From an uncultured Neomegalonema sp. (GTDB taxonomy: Bacteria; Pseudomonadota; Alphaproteobacteria; Rhodobacterales; Rhodobacteraceae), in the NCBI GenBank assembly GCA_937911325.1, contig CALDSD010000079.1, positions 1 to 64,000 of the forward strand: a stretch of DNA of 64,000 bases. The letters run 5' to 3'. Below are positions 39,209 to 48,344 of the stretch, one piece after another; position 1 is the first letter of the stretch, and every line of letters starts with the position of its first letter. Below the pieces are notes generated by a model. The model was not told where the DNA came from. It saw nothing but the letters and a program-made list of their open reading frames with translations, and did no database searches. The translations under genes were made by a program, and so were the position numbers.

Positions 39209-40545
39209 TCCGGTTTCTCTCGTTCATCGTCGTCGCGCTGGCGCTTTTCGCGCTTCCGAACGACCGGGCTGTCGCGGCCGCCGAGATCCAGGAGGTCACT
39301 ACGCCTGGCGGCGTGACGTTCTGGATGGTGGAGGAGCGGGCGATCCCGATCCTGTCGATCCAGATCGCGTTCCGCGGCGGCGCATCGCTTGAGCGCTCCG
39401 AGGAACAGGGCTTGGCCAACCTTCTGACCTCGACGCTCGACGAAGGCGCGGGCCCCTACGACGCTCAAGCGTACGCGGCGCGCGCCGAAGAGATTGCCGC
39501 CCGCATAGGCTTTAGCTCGGACAGAGATACGTTGCGCGTCAGCGCGAGCATGCTGATCGAGCGCCGCGACGAAACGCTCGAGCTTTTGCGTCTGGCCCTG
39601 ACGGAACCTCGGTTCGACCCTGAACCGCTTGCGCGGGTCAAAGCACAGATCCAGTCAGGGCTGAAACAGGACGAGGTCGACCCCGACGCGATGGCGTCCA
39701 ACGCATGGTTCTCGGCAAAGTTTCCCAGCGACGCATATGGGCGCAAGGCTTCTGGAACGCCTGAGACAGTCGAAGCGTTCACGGCCGAGGATCTCCGTGG
39801 GATCATGCCGCGGTTGATAAACCGGTCTGACATGTATGTCGGCGTCGTCGGCGCGATCTCGGCAGAGGAAGTTGCGCCGCTTCTCGACGCCTTGTTGGGA
39901 GATCTGCCGGCCGGGCCGCCGGAAGGGGCATCTGGCGCGCCGGACGCTGTGACGATGACCGATCGTTCGGGGATCGAAGTGATCGATTTCGATGCGCCGC
40001 AGTCGACGGTCCTGTTCGGCCATGACGGCCCGCTTCGCGATGATCCGGATTTCATTCCGGCATTCGTGATGAACTACATTCTCGGCGGCGGGGGCTTCGC
40101 GTCGCGACTGACGGTCGAAGTCCGCGAGAAGCGCGGCCTCGCCTATGGGGTCTATTCGTATCTGGCGCCGTTGGACCGCTCCGGCTTGTATCTTGGCGGG
40201 GTCGCGACGGCGAACGAACGCGTCTCGGACTCAATTGACGTCATTCGGGACGAGTGGAGGCGAATGGCCGAAGAGGGCGTGAGCGAGGAGGAACTCGATC
40301 GCGCGAAGCGCTACCTCACCGGGGCCTACCCTTTGCGCTTCGACTCCAACGGGAAAATCGCAAGGTTCCTTGTCGGCGCTCAATTGGAAGATCTGCCGAT
40401 CGATTACATCGAAACGCGCAACGAACTGGTGGAAGCCGTCACAGTAGACGACATAAAGCGCGTCGCGGCGAAGTGGATGGACCCCAACCAACTGTACTTC
40501 GTCGTTGTCGGTAAGCCGGAAGGTTTGGCGTCCTCGTCTAACTGA
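39205..40545 (+). CDS. M16-family protein, zinc motif lost
   Basis: The 446-residue product has a signal peptide and both M16 domains. The position of HxxEH is occupied by RSEEQGLANLLTSTL, so zinc cannot bind and the subunit is non-catalytic. The C-terminal glycine-rich loop (ILGGGGFASRLTVEVREKRGLAYGVYS) is well kept, as expected for the substrate-binding partner. It is translationally coupled to the catalytic gene upstream. Confidence 0.92.
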   Translation: MIRFLSFIVVALALFALPNDRAVAAAEIQEVTTPGGVTFWMVEERAIPILSIQIAFRGGASLERSEEQGLANLLTSTLDEGAGPYDAQAYAARAEEIAARIGFSSDRDTLRVSASMLIERRDETLELLRLALTEPRFDPEPLARVKAQIQSGLKQDEVDPDAMASNAWFSAKFPSDAYGRKASGTPETVEAFTAEDLRGIMPRLINRSDMYVGVVGAISAEEVAPLLDALLGDLPAGPPEGASGAPDAVTMTDRSGIEVIDFDAPQSTVLFGHDGPLRDDPDFIPAFVMNYILGGGGFASRLTVEVREKRGLAYGVYSYLAPLDRSGLYLGGVATANERVSDSIDVIRDEWRRMAEEGVSEEELDRAKRYLTGAYPLRFDSNGKIARFLVGAQLEDLPIDYIETRNELVEAVTVDDIKRVAAKWMDPNQLYFVVVGKPEGLASSSN

Positions 40546-40602
40546 TGGCGCCCGTCTGGTTTTTGTAGCGCCATCTGAGAGCAGCATGCTAGATGTTGCG
40601 GT

Positions 40603-42468
40603 ATGACGGCGTTGAAACACAAAACCGAGGCTCCGGACGACTCGTTGTCCATTCGCAGACTGCCGGAGGCGGCGATCAACCGCATCGCCGCCGGCGAGGT
40701 CGTCGAACGCCCGGCCGCGGCGGTGAAAGAGCTTGTCGAGAATGCGCTCGACGCCGGCGCCCGTCAGATCGATGTGACCATCGCGGACGGCGGCAGGTCT
40801 TTGATCCGCGTGGCGGACGACGGTCGGGGCATGACAAGCGACGAGTTGCCGCTCGCCCTGGAGCGCCACGCCACCTCGAAAACGGACGGCGAGGATCTGC
40901 TCGACATCCATAGCTTTGGATTTCGCGGAGAAGCGTTGCCGTCGATCGCAGCTGTCAGCCGTCTGACCTTGGCCTCGCGGCGTCTGCACGGCTCGAGCGG
41001 ACTTGCGGCGCAGGCCTGGGAGATCACGGTCTCTGGGGGCGCTATCGGGGAACTGCGCCCGACGGCCCTGGGTTCGGGCACGGTTGTCGAAGCTCGCGAC
41101 CTCTTCTTTGCGACGCCGGCGCGATTGAAGTTCCTGAAATCTGATCGAGCCGAAACGCAAGCGGTCTCCGAAGTGTTGAAACGCTTGGCGATGGCGGCGC
41201 CAGAGGTCGGTTTCACGCTCGTGGACAGCGGGCGCACTCTGTTTCGGGCGCCGGCCGGCGATCACCGGTTGGCTCGCCTGGCGCGGATCATGGGGCGCGA
41301 GTTCGAAGATAATGCTTTGCCGATCGAGGCGGAAAGGGAGGGCCTGCGGCTGACCGGGTTTGCAGGCCTGCCGACCTATCATCGAGGCGCGGCGTCCCAT
41401 CAGTTCCTGTTCGTCAATAATCGCCCAGTCCGTGACAAGCTGTTGGTCGGCGCGGTGCGGGGCGCGTATTCGGACTTCCTGCCGAAAGAGCGCCACCCAG
41501 CGCTGGCGCTTTATCTCGACCTCGATCCGCAACGAGTGGATGTGAACGTGCACCCGGCGAAAACAGAGGTGCGCTTCCGCGATGCAGGGCTTGTGCGAGG
41601 ACTTATCATCGGCGCGCTGAAACACGCGCTCGCTGAGGCGGGCCATCGCGCGTCGACAACGGTAGGCCTCGGCGCCTTGGGTCGGTTTGCAAGCGCCCCG
41701 CGCGGCGATGCGCCGGCATATCGTGGTCGCCCAACGGCGCCAGGCCTCCAAGAACAGTTGCGCGCCTTCCAAGCGCCGTTCTCGGCGCAAGATCAAGACG
41801 GTGCTCAAGAAGCGCTCTTGAATGAAGGATGGTCCACGCGCGAGTTCGACGACCCGGCGTCTCACGAGCTGGAAACCCAGGCGGTTGGACTGCCGTTGGG
41901 CGTTCCTCGGGCGCAGATCCACGAAACATACATCGTTTCGCAGACTGCTGACGGCATCGTGGTCGTTGATCAGCATGCTGCGCATGAGCGTCTTGTCTAC
42001 GAGCGGTTGAAGCGTGGTTTGGCCAGCGCCGACGCGCCGGCTCAGGCCTTGTTGACGCCTGAAATCGTAGAGCTTGATCCGGTGGACGCCGAGCGCATCG
42101 CCGCCGCCTCGGCCGAGCTCGCGCGCCTTGGCCTGGAGGTCGAGGGGTTTGGCGTCGGAGCGGTGTGCGTGAGAGCGACGCCCGCAACCCTTGGAACGCC
42201 TGATGTCGCCCAAATGATCCGGGATCTGGCAGATGATCTGAGCGAACTTGGCGCGGCGCACTCGCTCGAGGCGCGGCTTGAAGCCGTGTGTTCCTCGATG
42301 GCGTGCCACGGCTCTGTCCGAGCTGGGCGGCGACTAAGTGCGGCGGAGATGCACGCCCTTCTCCGAGAAATGGAGGCGACGCCGCATTCCGGGCAGTGCA
42401 ACCATGGACGACCGACCTATGTGACGCTGAAACTGGCGGATCTGGAAAAGCTGTTCGAACGCGCGTAG
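40603..42468 (+). CDS. mutL: DNA mismatch repair protein MutL, endonuclease type
   Basis: The 621-residue product has the GHKL ATPase N-terminus ([39 protein letters not shown]). The C-terminal dimerisation domain carries the metal-binding nuclease motif [12 protein letters not shown], which fits DQHA(X)2E(X)4E, plus ACHGSVRAG and CNHGRP. This is the nicking MutL of bacteria without MutH, so strand choice does not depend on hemimethylated GATC. It lies downstream of the M16 pair. Confidence 0.95.
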   Translation: MTALKHKTEAPDDSLSIRRLPEAAINRIAAGEVVERPAAAVKELVENALDAGARQIDVTIADGGRSLIRVADDGRGMTSDELPLALERHATSKTDGEDLLDIHSFGFRGEALPSIAAVSRLTLASRRLHGSSGLAAQAWEITVSGGAIGELRPTALGSGTVVEARDLFFATPARLKFLKSDRAETQAVSEVLKRLAMAAPEVGFTLVDSGRTLFRAPAGDHRLARLARIMGREFEDNALPIEAEREGLRLTGFAGLPTYHRGAASHQFLFVNNRPVRDKLLVGAVRGAYSDFLPKERHPALALYLDLDPQRVDVNVHPAKTEVRFRDAGLVRGLIIGALKHALAEAGHRASTTVGLGALGRFASAPRGDAPAYRGRPTAPGLQEQLRAFQAPFSAQDQDGAQEALLNEGWSTREFDDPASHELETQAVGLPLGVPRAQIHETYIVSQTADGIVVVDQHAAHERLVYERLKRGLASADAPAQALLTPEIVELDPVDAERIAAASAELARLGLEVEGFGVGAVCVRATPATLGTPDVAQMIRDLADDLSELGAAHSLEARLEAVCSSMACHGSVRAGRRLSAAEMHALLREMEATPHSGQCNHGRPTYVTLKLADLEKLFERA

Positions 42469-42530
42469 GCGCAGGGGCGGCCAGACCGGCGAACCGGCCG
42501 AGCGGCGAAAGCGTGGGAGCGCGAGACGAC

Positions 42531-43841
42531 ATGCTAGAAGATCATCCGCTACGAAGAGAGATGATCGGCGAGCTGCACTCTCGTCCGTTTTTGGCTTTTC
42601 AGGCTCCGGCGGAAGTTCTGCACCTTGCGTTCAAACCGCTTGATCCGCCGATCAGCCTAGATCACGAGGCGGTTCTGACGCATTTGAACACGCTTCTGAA
42701 GATCGATGGAAAGACCCCGGCGGGCGACGACATCAATCACCTCGTTTCGCAGTTCGGCGATTTGAAGATGAAATTCGAGCTCCATACGGAGTTCATCTCT
42801 TACACTTTCGTGAAAGAAAGGGCCGCGGCGGCGCCGTTCTCGTCGGGACCGGAAGACTGGTTGCCCCATGACTGGCTGGCGAGCGCGCCGGGCAAGTTGA
42901 TTGCGTCTTGCTGGCTTCATGCGGAAAGCGCTGACAGTCCCGAAGACGCCGAGGCCAAGATCACCGGTTCGCTGCGTGAACACTTTCATGGAGACAGTCT
43001 GGCGAGCGCTTGGGTGTCGGGAGGGCGTTGCGCCACCGCCGCGGACTTTCGGCTCGATCCGCGCGGGCAGACCCGGTTCGCGCTGGTGACGACCCCGGGT
43101 TTGGGCGCGCGGCGGATCGGCCGGGTCGCGCAGCGGCTGATCGAAATGGAGACGTATCGCGCCTTGGCGATGCTGGCGTTGCCGGTGGCGCGTCGTGTCG
43201 GAAGGCGGCTGCCCGAGATCGGCGGGGAGCTTTCAGAGGTCATTCTGGCTTTGACCCAGGAACGCGCCGTGACCAAAGACCGAGAGACGCTCGATCGATT
43301 AACGAAGCTTTCGGCCGAGTTGGAGCGCCTTTCGTCTGACAGCACTTTTCGACTAAGTGCGGCGCGCGCCTATCATTCGATCGTCGACGACCGCATCAGA
43401 ACGCTCCGAGAGGAGCGGATTGTGGAGCGTCAAGCGTTTCAGGATTTTATGGTCCGACGGTTCCTGCCGGCGATGCGGACTTGCCAATCGGTCGACTCCC
43501 GGCTCGAGGCGCTGTCGCAGCGGGCGGAGCGGGCGGGCAACCTTTTGCGGACGCGCGTCGACGTTTCGCTCGAAGAGCAAAACCAAGAGTTGCTTCAATC
43601 AATGAACGAGCGGGCGGCGCTGCAGCTGAGACTGCAGCAGACTGTGGAAGGACTGTCCGTGGTTGCGATCAGTTATTACGCCGTCAGTCTGGCGGGCTTT
43701 CTGATTGCTCCGCTCGCTGATGCGGTGGGCTGGCCGCTGAGCCTTCTCAAAGCGATCGCCGCTCTGCCGATCATCGGCGCTGTTTGGTACTTGGTGCGTC
43801 AGATCCGGAACCGGGTTGAGACTTCGTCGCCGCGCGATTAG
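42531..43841 (+). CDS. DUF3422-family membrane protein
   Basis: The 436-residue product begins MLEDHPLRREMIGELHSRPF, typical of DUF3422. The middle part is alpha-helical with coiled-coil potential (about residues 250-370), and two membrane helices lie at the C-terminus (VVAISYYAVSLAGFLIAPL and AIAALPIIGAVWYLV). The function is unknown; the fold resembles CorA-like or other helical anchor proteins only superficially. ATG 42531 is chosen at the conserved start; a longer frame overlaps mutL. Confidence 0.85.
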   Translation: MLEDHPLRREMIGELHSRPFLAFQAPAEVLHLAFKPLDPPISLDHEAVLTHLNTLLKIDGKTPAGDDINHLVSQFGDLKMKFELHTEFISYTFVKERAAAAPFSSGPEDWLPHDWLASAPGKLIASCWLHAESADSPEDAEAKITGSLREHFHGDSLASAWVSGGRCATAADFRLDPRGQTRFALVTTPGLGARRIGRVAQRLIEMETYRALAMLALPVARRVGRRLPEIGGELSEVILALTQERAVTKDRETLDRLTKLSAELERLSSDSTFRLSAARAYHSIVDDRIRTLREERIVERQAFQDFMVRRFLPAMRTCQSVDSRLEALSQRAERAGNLLRTRVDVSLEEQNQELLQSMNERAALQLRLQQTVEGLSVVAISYYAVSLAGFLIAPLADAVGWPLSLLKAIAALPIIGAVWYLVRQIRNRVETSSPRD

Positions 43842-44033
43842 CCGGCGTACTTCGCGTCTCCACAGCTAAAAGTGGCGCTTGACGAATATGCACGCCAACA
43901 GCAAACCTTGATTTTCTTAACCATGATCCGAATCTCAGGAACTGTCGGCGATCTGTTGGCGCCGAAGGCGACTAAAACGTTTCCAAAATGCGTCGATGAA
44001 GACGCTGACATGCGGTGAATAGAGGCGACGCAG

Positions 44034-44291
44034 ATGCAGGATAAAGACCGAGAGACTTATCGCCGGATCGTGCAAGGCATGGCCTTCCTGAAGAACGGCG
44101 GCGAGGTCGTGGAAGGTCGGCCCAATCTCCCGGTTGAAGTTCTCGCGCGCCGTAGCGGGCATGTTTTGACCCATTGGAAAGGCCGTCGGATCGAAGAGAT
44201 GAGCCGGCAGGACCTCGTCAACTGCGTGGACGATCTCGCCGAGATGCTGCGCAAGCAAGGTCGGGGCGGTGGGCTGTTCCGTCGACGTTAG
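44034..44291 (+). CDS. Small basic hypothetical protein
   Basis: The 85-residue cytoplasmic protein starts MQDKDRETYRRIVQGMAF and ends in a very basic GGGLFRRR. It has no signal or membrane segment. Codon use is like its neighbours. I know no family. Its stop codon lies in one arm of the palindrome shared with ubiA. Confidence 0.6.
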   Translation: MQDKDRETYRRIVQGMAFLKNGGEVVEGRPNLPVEVLARRSGHVLTHWKGRRIEEMSRQDLVNCVDDLAEMLRKQGRGGGLFRRR

Positions 44292-44304
44292 GCGCGACGC
44301 CTAA
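44288..44304. terminator. Palindrome containing both stop codons of convergent genes
   Basis: TTAGGCG (44288-44294) and CGCCTAA (44298-44304) flank a 3-nt centre. The left arm contains the TAG of the small plus-strand gene, and the right arm the TAG of minus-strand ubiA. It may be a compact bidirectional transcript end. Confidence 0.5.
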
Positions 44305-45278
44305 AATCCGGCCATTGCGATGCCGGCGACCAGCAGAAGCCCAGCCTCGCGGTTGGATCTGAACAGGTGCATGCAGAGCGCGCCATCATTGATATCCAGC
44401 CGCCAAACCTGTCCGGCGAGATGCGCTGCGTAGGCGGCGAGCCCGACCCAAAACAACCAACCCAGACCGGCGACGGCGCCCGCGGCCGCAGCGAATACGA
44501 CGGCGATCGCGTAGAACACGCTGATCCAGCGAGCCGAGTTTTCGCCGAAGAGCCGTGCCGTCGATGTCACTGCGAGCAAGGCGTCGTCTTCTCGATCCTG
44601 GTGAGCGTAAATCGTGTCGTACCCGATCGTCCACGCGATCCCGCCCAGATAGAGCAGCACCGCCGGCGCGCCGATCTCGGAGGTCATCGCCGTCCAGCCC
44701 AAGAGCGCTCCCCAGTTGAAAGCGACGCCAAGGAACAGCTGCGGCCACCAGGTGACGCGCTTCATGAAGGGGTAGATGATCACCGGCAGGGCCGATGCGA
44801 GACCAAGAAGGATCGCGGGAATGTTGAAGCTGGCGAGGATGCCGAGCCCGACTGCGCAAAGGCCCAGTAGTAGAAAAATCGCCGCGCGAAGGGTGATCTG
44901 GCCAGAGGGAAGCGGTCGAGAGCGCGTCCGCTCGACTTTGTCGTCGATGTCCCGGTCGACAATGTCATTCAGCACGCAACCGGCGCCGCGCATCACGAAC
45001 GCGCCGACAAAAAACGCGACGACCAGCCAAGCCGTGAGCCACAGATCCGCGTTCGACCAGCCGATGGATGCGCCCGCCAACGCAATAGACTGCCAGCCCG
45101 GCAACAAGAGCAGCCAGGTCCCGATCGCCCGATCGGCCCGCATCATCCGCAGCGCCGGGCGCCAGGATGCGGGCGCATACGCGTCGACCCAGTTGCCTTT
45201 CGCCGCGTCCGCCACCTGTCCTTCAGCGGCTGCGGCTGCGTCTGCGTCTGCGTCTGCGGCTTCGTCTTTGGTGCTCAT
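44301..45278 (-). CDS. ubiA: 4-hydroxybenzoate polyprenyltransferase
   Basis: The 325-residue polytopic membrane protein has the first Asp motif NDIVDRDIDD and the second as YAHQDREDDALLAVTSTA, which bind Mg-polyprenyl diphosphate. It prenylates 4-hydroxybenzoate in ubiquinone synthesis. The first 20 residues are an Ala/Asp repeat encoded by tandem TCTGCG units (45241-45258), absent from most homologues. It is divergent from rsmE with about 70 bp between. Confidence 0.94.
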   Translation of the reverse strand: MSTKDEAADADADAAAAAEGQVADAAKGNWVDAYAPASWRPALRMMRADRAIGTWLLLLPGWQSIALAGASIGWSNADLWLTAWLVVAFFVGAFVMRGAGCVLNDIVDRDIDDKVERTRSRPLPSGQITLRAAIFLLLGLCAVGLGILASFNIPAILLGLASALPVIIYPFMKRVTWWPQLFLGVAFNWGALLGWTAMTSEIGAPAVLLYLGGIAWTIGYDTIYAHQDREDDALLAVTSTARLFGENSARWISVFYAIAVVFAAAAGAVAGLGWLFWVGLAAYAAHLAGQVWRLDINDGALCMHLFRSNREAGLLLVAGIAMAGF

Positions 45279-45347
45279 AAGCCCGGTCTCGTTGGTTTCT
45301 CGCGTGGCCGTAGCATGATGGTCGATTTCCAGCTAGCGATTGTCCTT

Positions 45348-46073
45348 ATGACCGAACCGCTTCCAAAGATCCGACTGTATCTGGACGTCAAGCTGAAGAG
45401 CGGCGCCGAGATTGGCCTGAGCCGAGATCACGCGAACTATCTGTTTAACGTCATGCGGTTGGGCGTCGGCGCGCCGCTCCTTGTGTTCAACGGAGAGGAC
45501 GGAGAATGGCGGGCCGAAGTCGTTTCAGCGGGCAAGCGCGCCGGCGTGATCACGCTTTTGGAGCAGCTGCGGCCGCCTGAAATCCCACCGGATCTCTGGC
45601 TTGTTTTCGCGCCTATAAAGAAAGCGCGGACGGACTTTATCGCGGAGAAAGCGTGTGAGATGGGGTGCCGGCGTCTGGCGCCCGTTTTCACGCGTTTCAC
45701 GAATTCGGAACGGGTCAACACGGATCGGCTGCGCGCCCACGCGGTGGAGGCCGCCGAGCAATGCGGGATGGTCTTCGTCCCGGAAGTGTCCGAACCAACG
45801 ACGCTAGAGCGTCTGCTTGAGGGATGGGATACCCGTCGTCGGCTGATCTTCTGCGATGAAACGCGCAACGCGGCGCCGCTGGCGTCGATCGCTCCAGAAC
45901 CGCCCGCGGCTATTCTTGTCGGTCCTGAGGGCGGGTTTTCTGCGGACGAGACGGCGAAGCTTCGCGCATTGGACTTCGTCACTCCCGCGGCGCTAGGGCC
46001 TCGGGTTCTTCGCGCAGACACCGCGGCGGTCGCCGCGTTGGCGATCTGGCAAGCGCGTCGTGGTGACTGGTAA
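45348..46073 (+). CDS. rsmE: 16S rRNA (uracil(1498)-N(3))-methyltransferase
   Basis: The 241-residue SPOUT methyltransferase has an N-terminal PUA-like part (HANYLFNVMRLGVGAPLLVFNGEDGEW), VGPEGGFSADE and the knot end LGPRVLRADTAAVAAL. It methylates U1498 of 16S rRNA. I prefer ATG 45348 over the in-frame start at 45315 because homologues begin near the PKIRLYL segment. Confidence 0.94.
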   Translation: MTEPLPKIRLYLDVKLKSGAEIGLSRDHANYLFNVMRLGVGAPLLVFNGEDGEWRAEVVSAGKRAGVITLLEQLRPPEIPPDLWLVFAPIKKARTDFIAEKACEMGCRRLAPVFTRFTNSERVNTDRLRAHAVEAAEQCGMVFVPEVSEPTTLERLLEGWDTRRRLIFCDETRNAAPLASIAPEPPAAILVGPEGGFSADETAKLRALDFVTPAALGPRVLRADTAAVAALAIWQARRGDW

Positions 46074-46105
46074 TCCGTAAAATTTCACCAAATACCGTGT
46101 GACGT

Positions 46106-46122
46106 TTTAGTCGCCGTTAACC
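46106..46122 (+). promoter_or_regulatory. CtrA-like site
   Basis: TTTA-N7-TTAACC has one mismatch to TTAA-N7-TTAA(CC) and lies about 50 bp before the start of the next gene. The assignment rests on motif match only. Confidence 0.35.
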
Positions 46123-46174
46123 AGTTTTCGGCACGCTTCTCTCATGAGCGGAACCCATGAAGGGTGAGGAGCGG

Positions 46175-46864
46175 ATGAGACGCGAGGTCGACCCTATCCT
46201 AGCGCTTGGCGGCGCAAAACAGACCAACGGCGCGCAACGCGCGGCCCCCGCGAAAATGGCGGGCGTTGGCCAGCGGGTCTCGGCTGAGGCGGCCAAGGGG
46301 GTCGACGCCGCGCTGGATGTCATTCCCCCACAGCGGTTCTTGTCTCTTCGCGCAATCTCAGACCAAGACAGACTTCGCGTCGACTGCGATCCGAGCGCGT
46401 TTTTCGCGCAGCGGTCTGGCCGCTTCGCGCGTCCCAGGCTTCAAGTTCATGTCGATCGGGAAGCCGCAGGGCGAACGGATCTGGGGCGTCGGCTCCGCCT
46501 GGGGTTCGAAGCAGCTCTGCGCCGTCGGAGAGCCGAGGTCGAGCCGATGCCTCGCAAACAGATTGAAAACTGGCTGGAAGTCCCGGGCGCGGCTGGGATC
46601 GCGTTGCCGCCGATGTTCCTGCACGGAAACTGGGCGAGCGATCGGCTCTTGCTGCTTGTCGCGGTTTCGATGGAGCGTCACGGCTGCCGCCGCTGCGCCG
46701 AGTTTGTCGGCGACATGGCGGAGATGGTCATGCTGGGCGATCGGGGGGCGCGCCGCAAGTTGATGATGGCGATGGCCCGCAAGGTTCCCATGATTGAAGA
46801 CCGGCTGACCCGCCTCGCTATGCAGTCCTTCCGCAAGAGTCCGGCGTCCGTGACGCGGCACTGA
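46175..46864 (+). CDS. Conserved-looking hypothetical protein, Arg-rich
   Basis: The product is about 229 residues from ATG 46175, which has GGAG just upstream (an earlier in-frame ATG at 46157 is weaker). It has an Ala/Gly-rich N-terminus, a central PRLQVHVDRE segment and a helical C-terminal part (MFLHGNWASDRLLLLVAVSM onward). There is no signal peptide. Codon-position GC pattern supports this frame over the two overlapping ones. I do not recognise the family. Confidence 0.6.
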   Translation: MRREVDPILALGGAKQTNGAQRAAPAKMAGVGQRVSAEAAKGVDAALDVIPPQRFLSLRAISDQDRLRVDCDPSAFFAQRSGRFARPRLQVHVDREAAGRTDLGRRLRLGFEAALRRRRAEVEPMPRKQIENWLEVPGAAGIALPPMFLHGNWASDRLLLLVAVSMERHGCRRCAEFVGDMAEMVMLGDRGARRKLMMAMARKVPMIEDRLTRLAMQSFRKSPASVTRH

Positions 46865-46965
46865 AAAACCAGCACACGATTTCGTTTACTTGCGTCTGGT
46901 TCGCCCTAACCATATGCCTCGCAGATTGACGAGCGCTACGAGGCGCGAAGGGGCGGGAGCTGTCA

Positions 46966-48336
46966 ATGTCGATACCGCAGCAGGGCGGCTCGGCGCCGAT
47001 CGAGCGGCGCGAAGAACTCGCGGAATATCTCGCGGTGGGCTGCAAGCCGAAAGAGCAATGGCGGATCGGAACCGAACACGAGAAGTTCGGTTATTGCCGC
47101 GATACGCTGCAGCCGCTTCCGTATTGGGGCGAGCGATCGATCAAAGCCGTCTTGCAGGGTCTCAGCGAACAGTTCGGCTGGACGCCGCTGATGGAGGGCG
47201 ACAAGGTGATCGGCCTCACCAAGGGCGGCGCCAACGTCTCGCTTGAGCCAGGGGGGCAGCTCGAGCTGTCCGGCGCGCCGCTGGAGACGATCCACCAGAC
47301 CTGTGAAGAGACCAATCAACATCTGGCAGAAGTGAAGGCCGTGGCGGACCGGATCGGGGCCAAGTTCATCGGCCTTGGGGTCGCGCCGATCTGGACGCGC
47401 GAGGATATGCCGATCATGCCGAAAGGCCGGTACGGCATCATGAAGGCCTACATGCAAAAGGTCGGAACACATGGCCTCGACATGATGTTCCGCTCCTGCA
47501 CGATCCAGGTGAACCTCGATTTCGCGTCCGAAGCGGATATGGCCCAGAAACTGAAGGTCGCGATGGCGCTGCAGCCTGTTGCAACGGCTCTGTTCGCAAA
47601 CTCGCCGTTCCTCGAAGGCGAGCCGTCGGGGTTCACATCCTATCGTGGTCGGATCTGGCGCGACGTCGACGCTGACCGAACGGGCATTCCCGACTTTATC
47701 TTTGAGGACGGTTTCGGATTTGAGTCCTGGGTCGAGTACGCGCTCGACGTGCCGATGTACTTTGTGTACCGCGACGGGCTTTATCACGATGTCAGCGGTC
47801 AGTCGTTTCGCGAGTTTCTCGACGGTCGTCTGCCCAGCTTGCCAGGCGAAAAGCCGACACTGTCCGATTGGGCGGACCACCTGACGACGATCTTCCCCGA
47901 GGCGCGTTTAAAGAAGTTCATCGAGATGCGCGGCGCCGATGGCGGGCCGTGGCGGCGCATTTGCGCCTTGCCCGCTTTTTGGGTGGGCCTGATGTACGAT
48001 CAGAGCGCGCTGGATGCGTCTTGGGACCTCGCCAAGAGCTGGACTTCCGAAGAGCGCAACACCTTGCGGGCGGACGCGGCGGAGTTTGGGCTGCGCGCCA
48101 AAACGCCAGACGGGCGCACAATGCAGGAACTGGCGCGCGACCTCGTGCGGATCGCTCGTCAGGGCTTGAAGTCACGGGCGAAAGCGTGGGGTTTCGATAC
48201 GGACGAGGCGCATTTTCTGAATGATTTGCAGCAGGTGATCGACAGCGGCGAGACAGCTGCGGACGAGCTCCTGCGCCGCTATCAAACCGACTGGAACGGC
48301 GATGTCTCGCGGATCTACGCCGACTATAGCTTCTAG
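46966..48336 (+). CDS. gshA: Glutamate-cysteine ligase
   Basis: The 456-residue product belongs to the plant/alphaproteobacterial GCS2 type: WRIGTEHEKFGY near residue 32, SLEPGGQLELSGAPLETIH with substrate-binding residues, and the MFRSCTIQVNLDF segment. It makes gamma-glutamylcysteine, the first step to glutathione. gshB is not in the window. The 3' end carries a 7-bp tandem duplication containing the stop. Confidence 0.95.
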   Translation: MSIPQQGGSAPIERREELAEYLAVGCKPKEQWRIGTEHEKFGYCRDTLQPLPYWGERSIKAVLQGLSEQFGWTPLMEGDKVIGLTKGGANVSLEPGGQLELSGAPLETIHQTCEETNQHLAEVKAVADRIGAKFIGLGVAPIWTREDMPIMPKGRYGIMKAYMQKVGTHGLDMMFRSCTIQVNLDFASEADMAQKLKVAMALQPVATALFANSPFLEGEPSGFTSYRGRIWRDVDADRTGIPDFIFEDGFGFESWVEYALDVPMYFVYRDGLYHDVSGQSFREFLDGRLPSLPGEKPTLSDWADHLTTIFPEARLKKFIEMRGADGGPWRRICALPAFWVGLMYDQSALDASWDLAKSWTSEERNTLRADAAEFGLRAKTPDGRTMQELARDLVRIARQGLKSRAKAWGFDTDEAHFLNDLQQVIDSGETAADELLRRYQTDWNGDVSRIYADYSF

Positions 48337-48344
48337 CTTCTAGC
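48327..48344. repeat. 7-bp tandem duplication at the gshA end
   Basis: TAGCTTC is repeated at 48327-48333 and 48334-48340, followed by TAGC. The second copy begins with the gshA TAG stop, and its end forms the stop of the convergent minus-strand gene (48342-48340). Confidence 0.85.

Noticed and set aside
39205-40545. Pseudogene because the zinc motif is lost
   Set aside because: The frame is complete, coupled to the active partner and conserved in the glycine-rich loop, as in known inactive M16 subunits.
40231-42309. 692-codon open frame opposite mutL and the end of the M16 partner gene
   Set aside because: It is antisense to a complete mutL with all motifs; its Arg/Gln/His-rich translation is typical of a reverse-frame shadow in GC-rich DNA.
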